Shown piece by piece: positions 10,969-20,987 of a DNA stretch of 64,000 bases. Position 1 is the stretch's first letter, and every line of letters starts with the position of its first letter. The stretch is from positions 97,209 to 161,208 of the forward strand of contig QANZ01013659.1 in assembly GCA_003254925.1 (NCBI GenBank). The letters are read 5' to 3'. Both the position numbers and the translations under genes were made by a program. The notes under the pieces are model-generated. The model was given only the letters and a program-made list of their open reading frames with translations, did no database searches and was not told the DNA's origin. Source of the stretch: Chamaecrista fasciculata (Eukaryota; Streptophyta; Magnoliopsida; Fabales; Fabaceae).

Positions 10969-12213
10969 ATGGGGCGGAAGAACACAATAATGTTGGTGCT
11001 GTTTGCTGCTTTGATCACAAAGGAAGCCTTTGCAGCTCAATACGATGTTGGTGGAAGCCAAGGTTGGGATGCATCCACTGATTTTAACTCTTGGGTTTCA
11101 GGACAAACATTTAAGGTCGGCGATCAACTTGGTATGTATATCACTATATGCGGTCAAAATTGCATTTTGATCCTCAAACTATAGGATGGATTCCATTTTG
11201 GTCCTCAAATCTTTTTTTATTCTATTTTAGCCTTCAAACTTTTTCATTTATTTTACCATAAAGGCTTGTTTGACAATTAGGAGGGGAAGGGAAAGGGAGA
11301 GATTGGAGGAGAGAGGAAGATTAAGTCCCTAAGTCCTTCCCCTTGTTTGGCCATCAATTCATCTTTCAATCCTTGATTCTATTTTTTTCCAATTATAAAA
11401 TTTCCAAACAAAGAGAAGAGGACTCAATCCTCTTTCACTCAATCCCTCCTATTGACCTCCTTAATCATCAATCCAAACATACCTATTAGACTAAATGTTT
11501 GTTTTTTCATTCTCCTACTTGAATAACTAAAACAAATGATTTCTTTTTCTCATATATATCTTAATAAATAAGTTGCTAAAAAAAAATGAAAAAAATCTTC
11601 CTTTTATAGTTATCAAATGATGAAAATAGATTTGTAGTTAATTTTTCTTTTCTAAGAATGAAGATTTTTCTTTTTCTTTATAATGACATGTGAGAGAAGA
11701 ATTATTCAGGTCGAGTGTCCAACTTAGACATAATGGTAGAAACTAAATATAATCATATTTTGGGCTTACAGTGGAATAAATAGAAAAGTTTGAGGACCAA
11801 AATGAAATAAAAAAATAAGTTTGAGAACTAAAACATAATATGCCCTATAATTAGTATATATATGTTGGTTGGCAGTTTTCAAGTACAGTTCAGGGTTGCA
11901 TAGTGTGGTAGAGCTAGGGAGCGAGAGTGAGTACAAGAAGTGTGATATTAGCAGTGCAGTGAACACCTTGAGCAGTGGAAACGACGTCGTAAAGTTGAAC
12001 AAGGCAGGTACGAGGTACTTCACGTGTGGTACTGCAGGCCATTGTGGGCAAGGCATGAAAGTGAAGATTAATGTTGTGGCTGCAAATACACCCTCTAATT
12101 CTGCATCATCATCTTCCCCTGCTTCTGCAGCTTCATCCTCATCACAAGGCCTTCTTGTTTCCTTCCTGCTAGTTTTTGCATTGTTGGCTATGTCTCTTGT
12201 TTTGAAGATTTGA
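10969..12213 (+). CDS. Phytocyanin (plastocyanin-like blue copper protein), GPI-anchored
   Basis: Two exons, 10969-11131 and 11876-12213, joined in phase 1, encode 166 residues. Residues 1-22 are a signal peptide ending AFA. A cupredoxin domain spans about 23-122. The copper ligands are all present: His63, Cys105, His110 and Met115 (FTCGTAGHCGQGM), with Cys77 and Cys111 placed for the usual disulfide. A Ser/Ala/Pro-rich stretch (about 123-145) and a hydrophobic tail (146-166) indicate a GPI signal, so the protein should sit on the outer plasma-membrane face. Having Met as the axial ligand places it with uclacyanins/plantacyanins. Early nodulin-like proteins usually lack the ligands. The likely Arabidopsis counterpart is At3g27200. 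A copia element sits in its 3' UTR. Confidence 0.9.
11140..11850. repeat. Inverted-repeat elements filling the phytocyanin intron
   Basis: The intron is bounded by matching arms, 'tttggtcctcaaa' near 11190 and 'tttgaggaccaaaatgaa' near 11790, with a second foldback inside (gaggaagattaag near 11312 against ggactcaatcctc near 11430). These look like one MITE nested in another. No coding content. Confidence 0.5.
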
Positions 12214-12352
12214 AAGAGTTTAATACATACATATATAATCAAGAAGAACAAATTTGAGTTCAATTCGGATCATCACTGTTATATGTTGTCATCGTTGAAG
12301 ACTGAGGAAATAGCCACCAGGTGTTTCGTTTTGTTTTATTATGGTTTATGTG

Positions 12353-12587
12353 TAATCGAATATTAGAGAAATGAGTTTTCAATATTGAATTGAATTAATG
12401 AGAATACAGAGAGAGGCTTTTATATAAGCTCTTATACATGTGATGCTATAGTTTGCTGATAACTAATACAGCTATGAGCCTCAACAGAATAGTAACTGAT
12501 ATGAAACTGATAACAAATCAACGAACCTAACCACAATGCAGTCTCTATACATCTGCTGATGTGGCAACTATAGTAACTACTCTATTA
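12353..12587 (-). repeat. Copia 3' LTR (minus-strand orientation)
   Basis: 235 bp, from TAATCGAA to CTCTATTA on the plus strand. Contains a TATA-like stretch (tttatataag near 12419) that would drive minus-strand transcription. Confidence 0.92.
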
Positions 12588-15500
12588 TCCCCCCGTAAGC
12601 TGAGGGTGAGTACTGTTGAAAACCTGAAGCTTATCTCTCAAGACACAGAAACGCGAGTGAGACAATGGCTTGGTGAGAATATCAGCAGTTTGATCCAAAG
12701 ATGGAATATGTGAAATATTAAGCAACCCTTTGATAACTTTGTCTCGAACAAAGAAAATATCTAACTCCATATGCTTGGTGCGATTATGAAGAACAGGATT
12801 GTAAGTAAGCTGTACAGCACTTGAATTGTCACAAAAAATTTGAGGCTTGACAGAAGAAGAACAGTGAAGCTCTTGAAGAAGTGACTGTACCCATGTAATC
12901 TCAGAAACAAGAGAAGCAATACTTCGATACTCTGCCTCAGTACTTGAACGTGAAACCACTGGTTGTTTCTTGGAACTCCATGAGATAAGATTAGAGCCAA
13001 AAAACAACCCAAACCCTGTAGTTGAACGCCTGTCATCAATGTCACTAGCCCAATCAGCATCACAGAATCCAGTAAGATGCAAAGAAGAACTAGGAGTGAG
13101 ATGTAAACCATGATCAATTGTACCCTTAAGATAACGTAAAATCCTTTTAACAGCTACCCAATGCTCATCTAATGGTTGACTCATAAATTGGCAAACCTTG
13201 TTGACAGCAAAAGAAATTTCTGGTCTAGTAATCGTAGCATATTGAAGAGCCCCAACTGTTGATCGATAAAGATGAGGGTCCGACATGTAATTGGACCCAT
13301 TCTTAGTCAATTTAAGACCAGCTACCATAGGAGTATTAATCGAATTAGCACCTTCCATTTTTGTCTTTACCAATAAATCTTGAATGTACTTAGCTTGTGA
13401 CAAAGTAATAGCACCAGTAGGGAGATAATTCACTTTAATGCCAAGAAAATAATTTAATTTTCCCAAATCTTTGAGAGAAAATTCTGTATTTAATCTGAAT
13501 TTGAGATCAGTAATAAAAGCTACAGAAGAGCCTGTGATGATGATATCATCAACATATACCAATAAATAAGTAACAGAAGAACTAGTAGTATGCACAAAAA
13601 GAGAAGGATCACAGCGACTAGCTTTGAAACCAAATTTGAGTAATGTAGAAGCTAATCTTTGGAACCAAGCACGAGGAGCTTGCTTGAGACCATAGAGGGA
13701 CTTATGTAGCTTGCAAACCAATGAGGAATCATCAGCAACAAAGCCTGGAGGTTGACTCATGTAGATATCTTCAGAAATAACTCCATTAAGAAATGCATTA
13801 TTGACATCAAGTTGAAAAAGAGGCCAAGACTTTGACAAAGCAAGAGTGAGAATTACCCGAACTGTAGTTGGCTTAACAACAGGTGAAAAAGTTTCTGTAT
13901 AGTCACAGCCTTCTTCTTGATGAAACCCTTTAGCAACAAGTCTGGCTTTATAGCGATTAATTGTACCATCTGAATTTTCTTTAACTCGAAACACCCATTT
14001 ACAACCAATTGGTTGTCTACCAAGAGGCAATGGAACAAGAGACCATGTTTTGTTAGTCATAAGAGCATGATATTCATCATCCATAGCTGATTTCCAATGT
14101 GGAATAGAAAGAGCAGCCTTAACTGTTTTAGGTACTCGAGAATCATGAGTTTTAGCAACATATAAATTAATTTTAGGCTTGAAGATCCCAGACTTGGAGC
14201 GGGTCTGAATGACACGAGCAGGAGGAACAGTAATGGTAGCAGAAGCAGTGGAATTGGATTTATTTGAGGTAGAGGATAGTGTGGGAGAAGATAAAGGATT
14301 TAATGATGTATCAGTAGATGAAGGTATCTGAGAAACTGATAAGGGAGAATGAACTGATGTGGAGGACGAGATAGTGGTGGTGGGAGGATGATTATCATTG
14401 TCATGAGCAGCTTCAGTAGAGTGAACAGGTGATGAAGGTAAACAAGTAGATGAAACAAACTGATCAAGAATAATTGGTGGAGAGGCAGATGGAAAAATAG
14501 GACACGAATAAGAAGAAGAAGAAGTGGACAAATTAGAACTAAAATCAGTGAGATAAGGAAAGGATGCTTCATCAAACCGAACATCCCTAGAAATGTACAT
14601 GCGACCTGAGGGTGAGAGACACTTGTAGCCTTTGTGAGAAGGAGAATAACCAAGAAAAAGACACTTAGTAGATCTATACTCAATTTTGTGATTATTATAG
14701 GGACGCAACAAAGGATAACAAGCACAACCAAAGACTTTGAGGAAAAGATAATCTGGAGATTTGTTAAACAATGTTGCATATGGAGAAATGTGATTTAAAA
14801 CTGATGTAGGTAAAAGATTGATGAGATGGACAGCACATAGAAAAGCATCTTCCCAAAAAGAAAGAGGCAATGAAGCTTGTGCAAGAAGACATAACCCAAG
14901 TTCTACTATATGCCTATGCTTTCTTTCAACAGAACCATTTTGAGGATGAGTGTAAGGACAAGACAACCTATGAATTATACCATTTGTTTTAAGATAGGAG
15001 GAAAAAGAACGAAACTCCCCTCCCCAGTCAGACTGTAAGGCTTTAAGTTTGTGGTTGAACTGGTTTTCTACTAAAGATTTAAACTCAAGAAAGACTTTGA
15101 ATGAATCACCTTTATTTTTAAGAGGAAAAATCCAAGAAAATCTACTAAAAGCATCAACAAAGCAGAGATAATATCTAGAACCATATCTGGAAACTGTAGG
15201 TGAAGGTCCCCATACATCCATAAAGACTAATTCAAGAGGATGATGATAAGTGTGATTTGAAGGAGGATGGGGTAACTTGTGCATTTTTCCATAGCAACAT
15301 GCAGAACAAAAATCAGATATATTTCGATTAGGTACTTTGATATTACATGCTTTCAATACACGACCAATGACAGAAACAGATGAGTGACCTAATCTTGAAT
15401 GCCACAAACTAAAAGAAGAAAAATTACAAGTATCATTACAAGAGGAATTGACAGAATTATTATTAGAAGAAGAAGCTAAAACAGATGAACAGACAATTGG

Positions 15501-15995
15501 TGAAACACTAGAAGATGAATTGCAGCGCCTTGACTGAGAGCAAATGTCAAGATTGCCAAAAGAGTACAATCCATCAGACCTAAGCTTCCCCTCCAAGAGT
15601 GTTTCCTTGGAATCCTGAGACTTGACACAACAAAAGTTAGGATGAAACTCAAAAAATACAGAGTTATCTCGAGCAAACTTTGACACACTAATGAGATTCT
15701 TGGTAATATGAGGCACATGTAAAAGATTATTAAGCTGAAAAGTTACATCAGGAAGAATGGGAGAACGAAATGAAGAGTTACCAAAATGTTTGATAGACAC
15801 ACCTGATCCATCACCCATGTGGACCTGCTCATGACCATGATAGGCTGAGCTGTTTATGAGGTTAGAAGGATTATAAGTAACATGGTTTGAAGCTCCAGAA
15901 TGAGGAAACCAAGCTGGATCATTAACAACATCAGGAGTAGCGAAAGTAGAGGCCATGTTTACTGAAGGTCGAGGACCAGAAAAAGTATTTTGCAT
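12585..15995 (-). CDS. Copia pol: protease, integrase, reverse transcriptase, RNase H
   Basis: An 1,136-codon open frame in the same frame as the upstream gag, after 21 codons that follow the gag stop. Domains by residue: protease about 28-105; GAG-pre-integrase zinc finger with H199, H204, C230, C233; integrase core with D260, D323, E357; reverse transcriptase about 640-880 with D730 and YVDD at 814-817; RNase H about 960-1100. The protease motif reads HSGASNHVT where the family has DSGASNHVT, so the catalytic Asp is His32 (CAT instead of GAT). The other active sites look complete. The ATG marked is internal; in an intact element this region would be made as part of a Gag-Pol polyprotein. 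Confidence 0.9.
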   Translation of the reverse strand: MQNTFSGPRPSVNMASTFATPDVVNDPAWFPHSGASNHVTYNPSNLINSSAYHGHEQVHMGDGSGVSIKHFGNSSFRSPILPDVTFQLNNLLHVPHITKNLISVSKFARDNSVFFEFHPNFCCVKSQDSKETLLEGKLRSDGLYSFGNLDICSQSRRCNSSSSVSPIVCSSVLASSSNNNSVNSSCNDTCNFSSFSLWHSRLGHSSVSVIGRVLKACNIKVPNRNISDFCSACCYGKMHKLPHPPSNHTYHHPLELVFMDVWGPSPTVSRYGSRYYLCFVDAFSRFSWIFPLKNKGDSFKVFLEFKSLVENQFNHKLKALQSDWGGEFRSFSSYLKTNGIIHRLSCPYTHPQNGSVERKHRHIVELGLCLLAQASLPLSFWEDAFLCAVHLINLLPTSVLNHISPYATLFNKSPDYLFLKVFGCACYPLLRPYNNHKIEYRSTKCLFLGYSPSHKGYKCLSPSGRMYISRDVRFDEASFPYLTDFSSNLSTSSSSYSCPIFPSASPPIILDQFVSSTCLPSSPVHSTEAAHDNDNHPPTTTISSSTSVHSPLSVSQIPSSTDTSLNPLSSPTLSSTSNKSNSTASATITVPPARVIQTRSKSGIFKPKINLYVAKTHDSRVPKTVKAALSIPHWKSAMDDEYHALMTNKTWSLVPLPLGRQPIGCKWVFRVKENSDGTINRYKARLVAKGFHQEEGCDYTETFSPVVKPTTVRVILTLALSKSWPLFQLDVNNAFLNGVISEDIYMSQPPGFVADDSSLVCKLHKSLYGLKQAPRAWFQRLASTLLKFGFKASRCDPSLFVHTTSSSVTYLLVYVDDIIITGSSVAFITDLKFRLNTEFSLKDLGKLNYFLGIKVNYLPTGAITLSQAKYIQDLLVKTKMEGANSINTPMVAGLKLTKNGSNYMSDPHLYRSTVGALQYATITRPEISFAVNKVCQFMSQPLDEHWVAVKRILRYLKGTIDHGLHLTPSSSLHLTGFCDADWASDIDDRRSTTGFGLFFGSNLISWSSKKQPVVSRSSTEAEYRSIASLVSEITWVQSLLQELHCSSSVKPQIFCDNSSAVQLTYNPVLHNRTKHMELDIFFVRDKVIKGLLNISHIPSLDQTADILTKPLSHSRFCVLRDKLQVFNSTHPQLTGG
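12588..12600 (-). other. Copia polypurine tract
   Basis: Read on the minus strand it is a run of G with A next to the LTR (plus strand tccccccgt). This is the expected primer for second-strand synthesis. Confidence 0.75.
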
Positions 15996-16058
15996 ATATT
16001 GTGAGTCGCTAAGAAAGTAATTTGAGTCATAACGATGGTAACAATAAGAGGCAAGATG

Positions 16059-16997
16059 TCAAGTGCGATTGCAGACTTGGCAAACAAAATTTGATTTCGG
16101 TCCTCGTGGAGTGAAACCACGACCACCACGACCTCTGCCTCGAAATGAATTACTGCGACCACCACGGTTATTAGCACCATGAAAACGAGAATTGTTGTTC
16201 TGATTATTATTTTGGTTGAAGCCTTGAGATGATTTAGACGAATTTGATGAACCAGAATTCTTATCTTTGGAATCCTGCGTAGCAAGATTTACAGTTGGTG
16301 CAGCAGCTACTGGTTTAACATGCTTCTCGAGTTGAATTTCTTCAGAAACTAAGAGAGCTTGAAGCTCAGAGATAGAAATGTTGCCCGATCGAACATTGAC
16401 TGAAGTAATGAAAGGACGATACTCTTCCGGTAGTCCTTCAAGAATACTTTGAACATGCTCATGTACAGGAACTGGAGATCCAATCGAAGTCAAAGCATCA
16501 ACAATGGCTTTGATTTGAAGAAGATACTCCATCATAGTTCGGTTGCTCTTTTTAATACTACGAAGCTCTGTTCTGTACTGATACACTTTTGCTTTCATAT
16601 GTGTACCAAAATGATCCTGAATACGTTCCCAGACTTCAAAAGAATGAACGCATCCTACAGCTAATGCTTGCATCTGATCACCAAGCGATGAAAGAATCCA
16701 AGACATAAGAAGTTTGTCCTGCTTTCGCCAAGTAATGAACACAGGATTAAGTTTGTTAGCTGATCGATCCTCAGCTGTGAGAAACATTTCCGGCATTGAA
16801 TTTCCAAAAAGAAAATCATCAAGACCATGGCCTTGAACAGCAGAAGTAATCTGCTGATGCCAAGGAAGATAATTCTTATCATCAAGCTTAGTTGTGATAG
16901 AATGTGAAAAAGAAATGATAGGAGAAGAAGAAAGTGTTTGCGAAGAAATTGGAACAGAGTTGGAAACAGGTGTAGAAAGTTGAGACGAAGAATCCAT
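16059..16997 (-). pseudogene. Copia gag, ended by a stop in the zinc knuckle
   Basis: A 312-codon frame starting at the ATG 16995-16997 encodes a UBN2/Retrotran_gag type capsid protein. A Gly/Arg/Asn-rich segment follows, then the start of a CCHC zinc knuckle (CQVCNRT). The codon after that Thr is TGA at 16059-16061, where a Gly codon is expected; the rest of the knuckle (H, then C) continues in frame beyond it. The gag ORF is therefore cut short at its C-terminus by a single nonsense change, which also separates it from pol. Confidence 0.88.
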
Positions 16998-17009
16998 GGC
17001 TGTAAGGCT

Positions 17010-17024
17010 ATGGCTCTGATACCA
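17010..17024 (-). other. Copia primer-binding site
   Basis: On the minus strand TGGTATCAGAGCCA directly follows the 5' LTR. It matches the 3' end of initiator Met-tRNA. Confidence 0.9.
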
Positions 17025-17259
17025 TAATCGAATATTAGAGAAATGAGTTTTCTGTATTGAATTGAATTAATGAGAATACAGAGAGAGGCCTTTATATAAG
17101 CTCTTATACATGTGATGCTATAGTTTGCTGATAACTAATACAGCTATGAGCCTCAACAGAATAGTAACTGATATGAAACTGATAACAAATCAACGAACCT
17201 AACCACAATGCAGTCTCTATACATCTGCTGATGTGGCAACTATAGTAACTACTCTATTA
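17025..17259 (-). repeat. Copia 5' LTR (minus-strand orientation)
   Basis: 235 bp. By eye it differs from the LTR at 12353-12587 at three positions: two adjacent bases in the 'ttttc..tattg' stretch and one in 'gaggc.ttta'. Confidence 0.92.
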
Positions 17260-17264
17260 ATGTG

Positions 17265-17345
17265 TGCCCGAATACTAGTTGAATAAAAGTGGTTGTGAAC
17301 TGGAAAGATTGCTTTGCATTTCTATTTGATTTTTTCTTCTTTTTT
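17265..17345 (+). other. Displaced 3' UTR of the phytocyanin gene
   Basis: The sequence beyond the copia element continues the interrupted 3' UTR and holds an AATAAA polyadenylation signal at 17282-17287. Without the element, this signal would lie about 160 bases after the phytocyanin stop codon. Confidence 0.5.
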
Positions 17346-17354
17346 TTTTTTTTA

Positions 17355-17636
17355 AATGTAGTTTTGGTTCCATAACTTTTGTTCATGTCTCAATTTAGTC
17401 TCATATCTTTTGCTCAAGTTTCAATTTAGTCTTGTGTTACACTATTTGTCCCATATTTTTTTTTTGGCTAGATTGTAGAATTGATCTTCAAAAAGTTTCT
17501 CATTATGAGACTAATGATCAAACTTTTTGCAAAGACTAGGGACCAATTCTGCATAAGACCAAAAGTACAATAAAAAAAATATACGAGACTAAATTGAGAA
17601 TTGAGCAAAAAATATTAGACCAAAATTATACTTTAA
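17355..17636. mobile_element. MITE, same family as 8212-8624 and 63268-63670
   Basis: Inverted arms carry 'ttttggttccataac' and 'agaccaaaattatacttt', with the 'caatttagtctcatatcttttgctc' type of interior. It is more diverged than the other two copies. Confidence 0.65.
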
Positions 17637-17639
17637 TTT

Positions 17640-18166
17640 CTTTTTTAATAATTCGAAAACTTTTATTAGTTCTACCTTCAATTTTGAATTGTGCATTTTG
17701 ATCCCTGGGTGCTTAACTCTAAGTCTACTCCTAGCTTGATTTGACTTGTTTGTATCAAACAAATTCTCAAAATGCTTTTATATTTTCTAGAGCACCTCTT
17801 CTTCATCAGTCTGCAAAGTAAGTCCGACACTCGTATAAATGCATGGAAAAGTCTCAAAATTAATTAGTTACGGAGTACAATAACATTAAATTTGCGGGTA
17901 TAAAAGCTCACAGATCAATCTATGGAGCACTACTGCAAATTTGGTGAACTGCCTTGTGGGTAACAAAATTGTGTCCGTGTCCGTGTCCGAAGAAAGCTGC
18001 TTGGAAATTCAACGATTAGAGAAAACTTTTTAGGAGAAGTATGTGGTCTAAATCTGGCTAGAAATATTTCTGTAAAATTCGACTGAGTTGACAATTAAGA
18101 TCTAACTTCATTTTCTAATTTGTTTTAATTAAAAGTTGAGATATTCCATCGTTAGATAGATATAAA
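17640..18166. other. Intergenic DNA without recognised features
   Basis: AT-rich. No exon, RNA gene or clear repeat was seen. Confidence 0.4.
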
Positions 18167-18530
18167 TGTTGGGAAAAATAATTATATTTATAAAAATAAA
18201 ATAATCTTTCTCCCTCGAGAATTATCAGAGAAATAAGATAAAAAAACACAATCACAACACAAGAGGAATTAACGTAGAAAACCCAAACCGGCCGTTGCCA
18301 AAATACAACCAGAGAAAAATACTTATGAAAATTTTTACATAACACAATATTCTCACAACCATTCCATAATATTCTCTCAACCCTTGTCCCAAGTACACCC
18401 ACACTCTCACAAAGCAACTATTTAACTACACCTTCCACATTCTACAAATAGAAGAACTCTAAAATACAAGAGAGGAAGAAATTTAAAAGTCAAATACAAT
18501 GCTTAAAGTATCTTGACTTGGTGCATCTCC
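18167..18530 (-). repeat. Truncated copia LTR related to the 19036 element
   Basis: Begins TGTTGGGAAAAATAAT and follows the LTRs at 19036-19484 and 20988-21839 through the shared 'gagaattatcagagaaataag' and 'aattaacgtggaaa' type phrases, with many substitutions. The part corresponding to the far LTR end is missing, so this is an old fragment. Confidence 0.65.
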
Positions 18531-18778
18531 TCAACTAACTACTAATATATTTATAAGCATCTCAAACCCTAGTCATAAAGGAATTACTTGATCACTAAGT
18601 AACTTCCTTAACCACTAAAGATGTTAATCCCCAAATATATGGTAACTAACTGAATTACAAGTCAGAAAAGATTACACAAGATTTTCTCAAATCTTAATCA
18701 AATAAGATTACAATCTTTACAAATCTTTCCCTATTACCATTTTCAATCAACTACCTAACAATAAACTAACTTTGTGTT

Positions 18779-18952
18779 GAATCCAATTTAGATCTTCTCT
18801 AGTGCACTATGGGTGAAGTGTAGAGAGAGAAAAAGGAATAAGTAGAGAGAGAAAGTAAGTTCCACTGACACTTTCTCTCTCTAACCTATTTCTATCTCTC
18901 TCTGCACTCCACCTATAGTGCACTATAGAGAATTCAAATTCGTTTTGGATCA
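18779..18952. repeat. Foldback (hairpin) sequence
   Basis: The arm with ctctagtgcactatgggtg at about 18795 pairs with cacctatagtgcactatagag at about 18910-18931, and the pairing extends through the GA/CT-rich middle. The whole is about 170 bp. It may be a small MITE; no TSD was identified. Confidence 0.6.
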
Positions 18953-19035
18953 TTGACTCTATTTAAAGTACAAATGCAATCTGACAAATCCAATAGGATT
19001 GAGAGAGAAATATAAGTTAAACAACCAGACCAACT

Positions 19036-19484
19036 TGTTAGAAAAAATAATAATATTAATAAAACTAAAATAACATTTTCCCCTTGAGAATAATCAGAGA
19101 AATAAGATGAAAAACATAATCACAACACAAGAGAAATTAACGTGGAAACCCCAAACTGGAGAAAAAACCACAACCGCTGCTCGGAGACCACCAGAGAAAA
19201 ATACTATATGAAAATTTTTACATCATACAATATTCTCTCAACCCATGTCCCCAGTACACCCACATGACTCTCCAAAGCTAATATTTAAACACACCTCACC
19301 ACTCTAGAATCATGAGAATAAAGATATAAATAATAAATACATCTCACAACACTCAACTAACTAGAGAATAAAAAGGAGGGTAAAAAGTCAAATATAGAGA
19401 CTTAAAGTATGTGACTTGGTTCCCATAAAAAAGACCTTGAGCAATGTGGAATCAATTTTCAAGCAAAGTCTCAAATTCCCAACA
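19036..19484 (-). repeat. 3' LTR of the non-coding copia element
   Basis: 449 bp, plus-strand ends TGTTAGAA and TTCCCAACA. Confidence 0.85.
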
Positions 19485-19496
19485 AATCTCCACCTT
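19485..19496 (-). other. Polypurine tract of the non-coding copia element
   Basis: On the minus strand it reads AAGGTGGAGATT next to the LTR, a typical copia polypurine tract. Confidence 0.8.
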
Positions 19497-19799
19497 GATT
19501 GAAAATTACTACATCTTCAACTTCATTGTCAACAATGGCAATCATAGCTCTTAAACCAAGAATTATCACACTCCACCATAAGAGTGTATTCACTTAGAAT
19601 AAAACAATTTTAAGAATTTCACCTAGGCACATGTTGAAAACTTTGTTGATACTTTATGGTGTTCCTTCCATGTTGGCTTTCCCTAGAAGTCCCTCAACCA
19701 TCAACACAACTCCACCACACATCTTGCATCAATGTCAACCAATGCCCATGTGCAACTGTGAACCCGCTAACAATAACTCATCCTCTTCCATGGTAATGC

Positions 19800-20700
19800 A
19801 GATACCATCAGGATGCTCCGCCCAATCTTCAAACAAGATGATATACACTCCTCGGAAGAGTTCCTCGGAATCACCCCTCGGAAGCCGATGACACGGGCTC
19901 CCCCTCCGACCTTTCGGCGGGACTAGTGATATACACCCCTCGGAAGAGCTCCTCGGAATTAATATCAAGAGCACAAGAGATACCCGGCGGGGAAGCAACC
20001 CAAGCAGGTCCCCTCCCACTCAAGCATTTAATGCCAAGATATTGGCATTAAATGCAAAGATCCCTGAAAGCACGTGACAGGACAAGAAGGACACGCAAAA
20101 GGACCGAAACGCCCCCTGCGCGCAAACCAAGCAATGAAAAGCACTCCTGGCTATCACTGACAACCAGGAGGGAAGGTTGGAAATCCCACCGTACCCTGGC
20201 AGTGATAGCTGTCACGTCAAAAGCAGAAACCTACACCAACCCCCTTTTCCTCACACATCCCGAGTACACCCCTAACGTCTCAGAGAGACCTCGTACGAAC
20301 ATGAGACAAAAGGGAAGGAGGATAAAAGGAAAAGGGGGAACCTTTTCTAAGGTAACGACTCTCTCTCTCTACAAATATTCAAACTCTCCATTATTCTCTC
20401 TCTAACTTAAGCATCGGAGAAGAATCGCAGGGAACCCCCTATGCATTCTCGTTTGCAGGATCCGACGACCTCTACTTGCCGGAGACTGCCCTTCAACTGT
20501 GAACTCAAGGTTAGATTTATCCTAATCCGGCTTTGTAGTTTTCACAAGATCATCCTCTTCCACAGCGAGAGAGACAAGGTTAACATCTACCACGAAGCCT
20601 TTTGCCGAACTTGTTCCTCTTGGACAAATTTTCTTTACATGCCCAGACTTATTTTTTTTTTTTACATTTCTACTTGTGTAACCCTGAATGTATCAATATA
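19800..20700 (+). repeat. GC-rich LTR-like fragment, possibly Ty3/gypsy
   Basis: This block is much richer in G+C than its surroundings. It includes a twice-repeated 'tgatatacacNcctcggaag' phrase (19839 and 19928), a leader-like CT-rich stretch near 20360, and 'ctaacttaagcatcggag' at about 20402. That last phrase recalls the R region of many plant Ty3/gypsy LTRs. I could not define its ends, so the type is a guess. Confidence 0.45.
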
Positions 20701-20972
20701 TCATCATTGACTTGCACTTGCCACAAGCCAAAATTGATCCTTCCATCAAACTTCTCTACATCGGTGCTTGAAACTTTTAACATTGCAACTGTATACTGAA
20801 AAAGAACAAAAGCAACAAACACATGTTACTAGACTTCCTTTCAGCAACCCAGCAATAAACAATGCAACCAAAACAATTCTCAAGAAAAACAGGATAATTC
20901 CTTTTTGATGTGGATGATCAGATAACATTGCAACCACAAAGCATACTCAGAAATTACTCCACCGAACCATAA

Positions 20973-20985
20973 GACTCTAATACCA
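20973..20985 (-). other. Primer-binding site of the non-coding copia element
   Basis: On the minus strand TGGTATTAGAGTC lies two bases from the LTR end. It matches the Met-tRNA type site with one change. Confidence 0.75.
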
Positions 20986-20987
20986 CT

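Larger units (their letters stand above)
12353..17259 (-). mobile_element. Nearly intact Ty1/copia retrotransposon
   Basis: A 4,907-bp element on the minus strand, flanked by the 5-bp duplication ATGTG at 12348-12352 and 17260-17264. It has 235-bp LTRs at both ends, a Met-tRNA primer site beside the right LTR, a polypurine tract beside the left LTR, and gag and pol in one frame. The LTR ends are TAAT...ATTA rather than the common TG...CA. The two LTRs differ at three sites by eye, so the insertion is recent. One stop codon in the gag zinc knuckle and a changed protease active site suggest that this copy cannot move on its own. It sits within the 3' UTR of the phytocyanin gene. Confidence 0.95.

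Noticed and set aside
11766-12263. 165-residue antisense frame opposite the phytocyanin exon
   Set aside because: It has no family resemblance and overlaps a well-supported gene.
19631-20405. Several short frames inside the non-coding copia element
   Set aside because: None matches gag or pol; they fall in the GC-rich LTR-like block.
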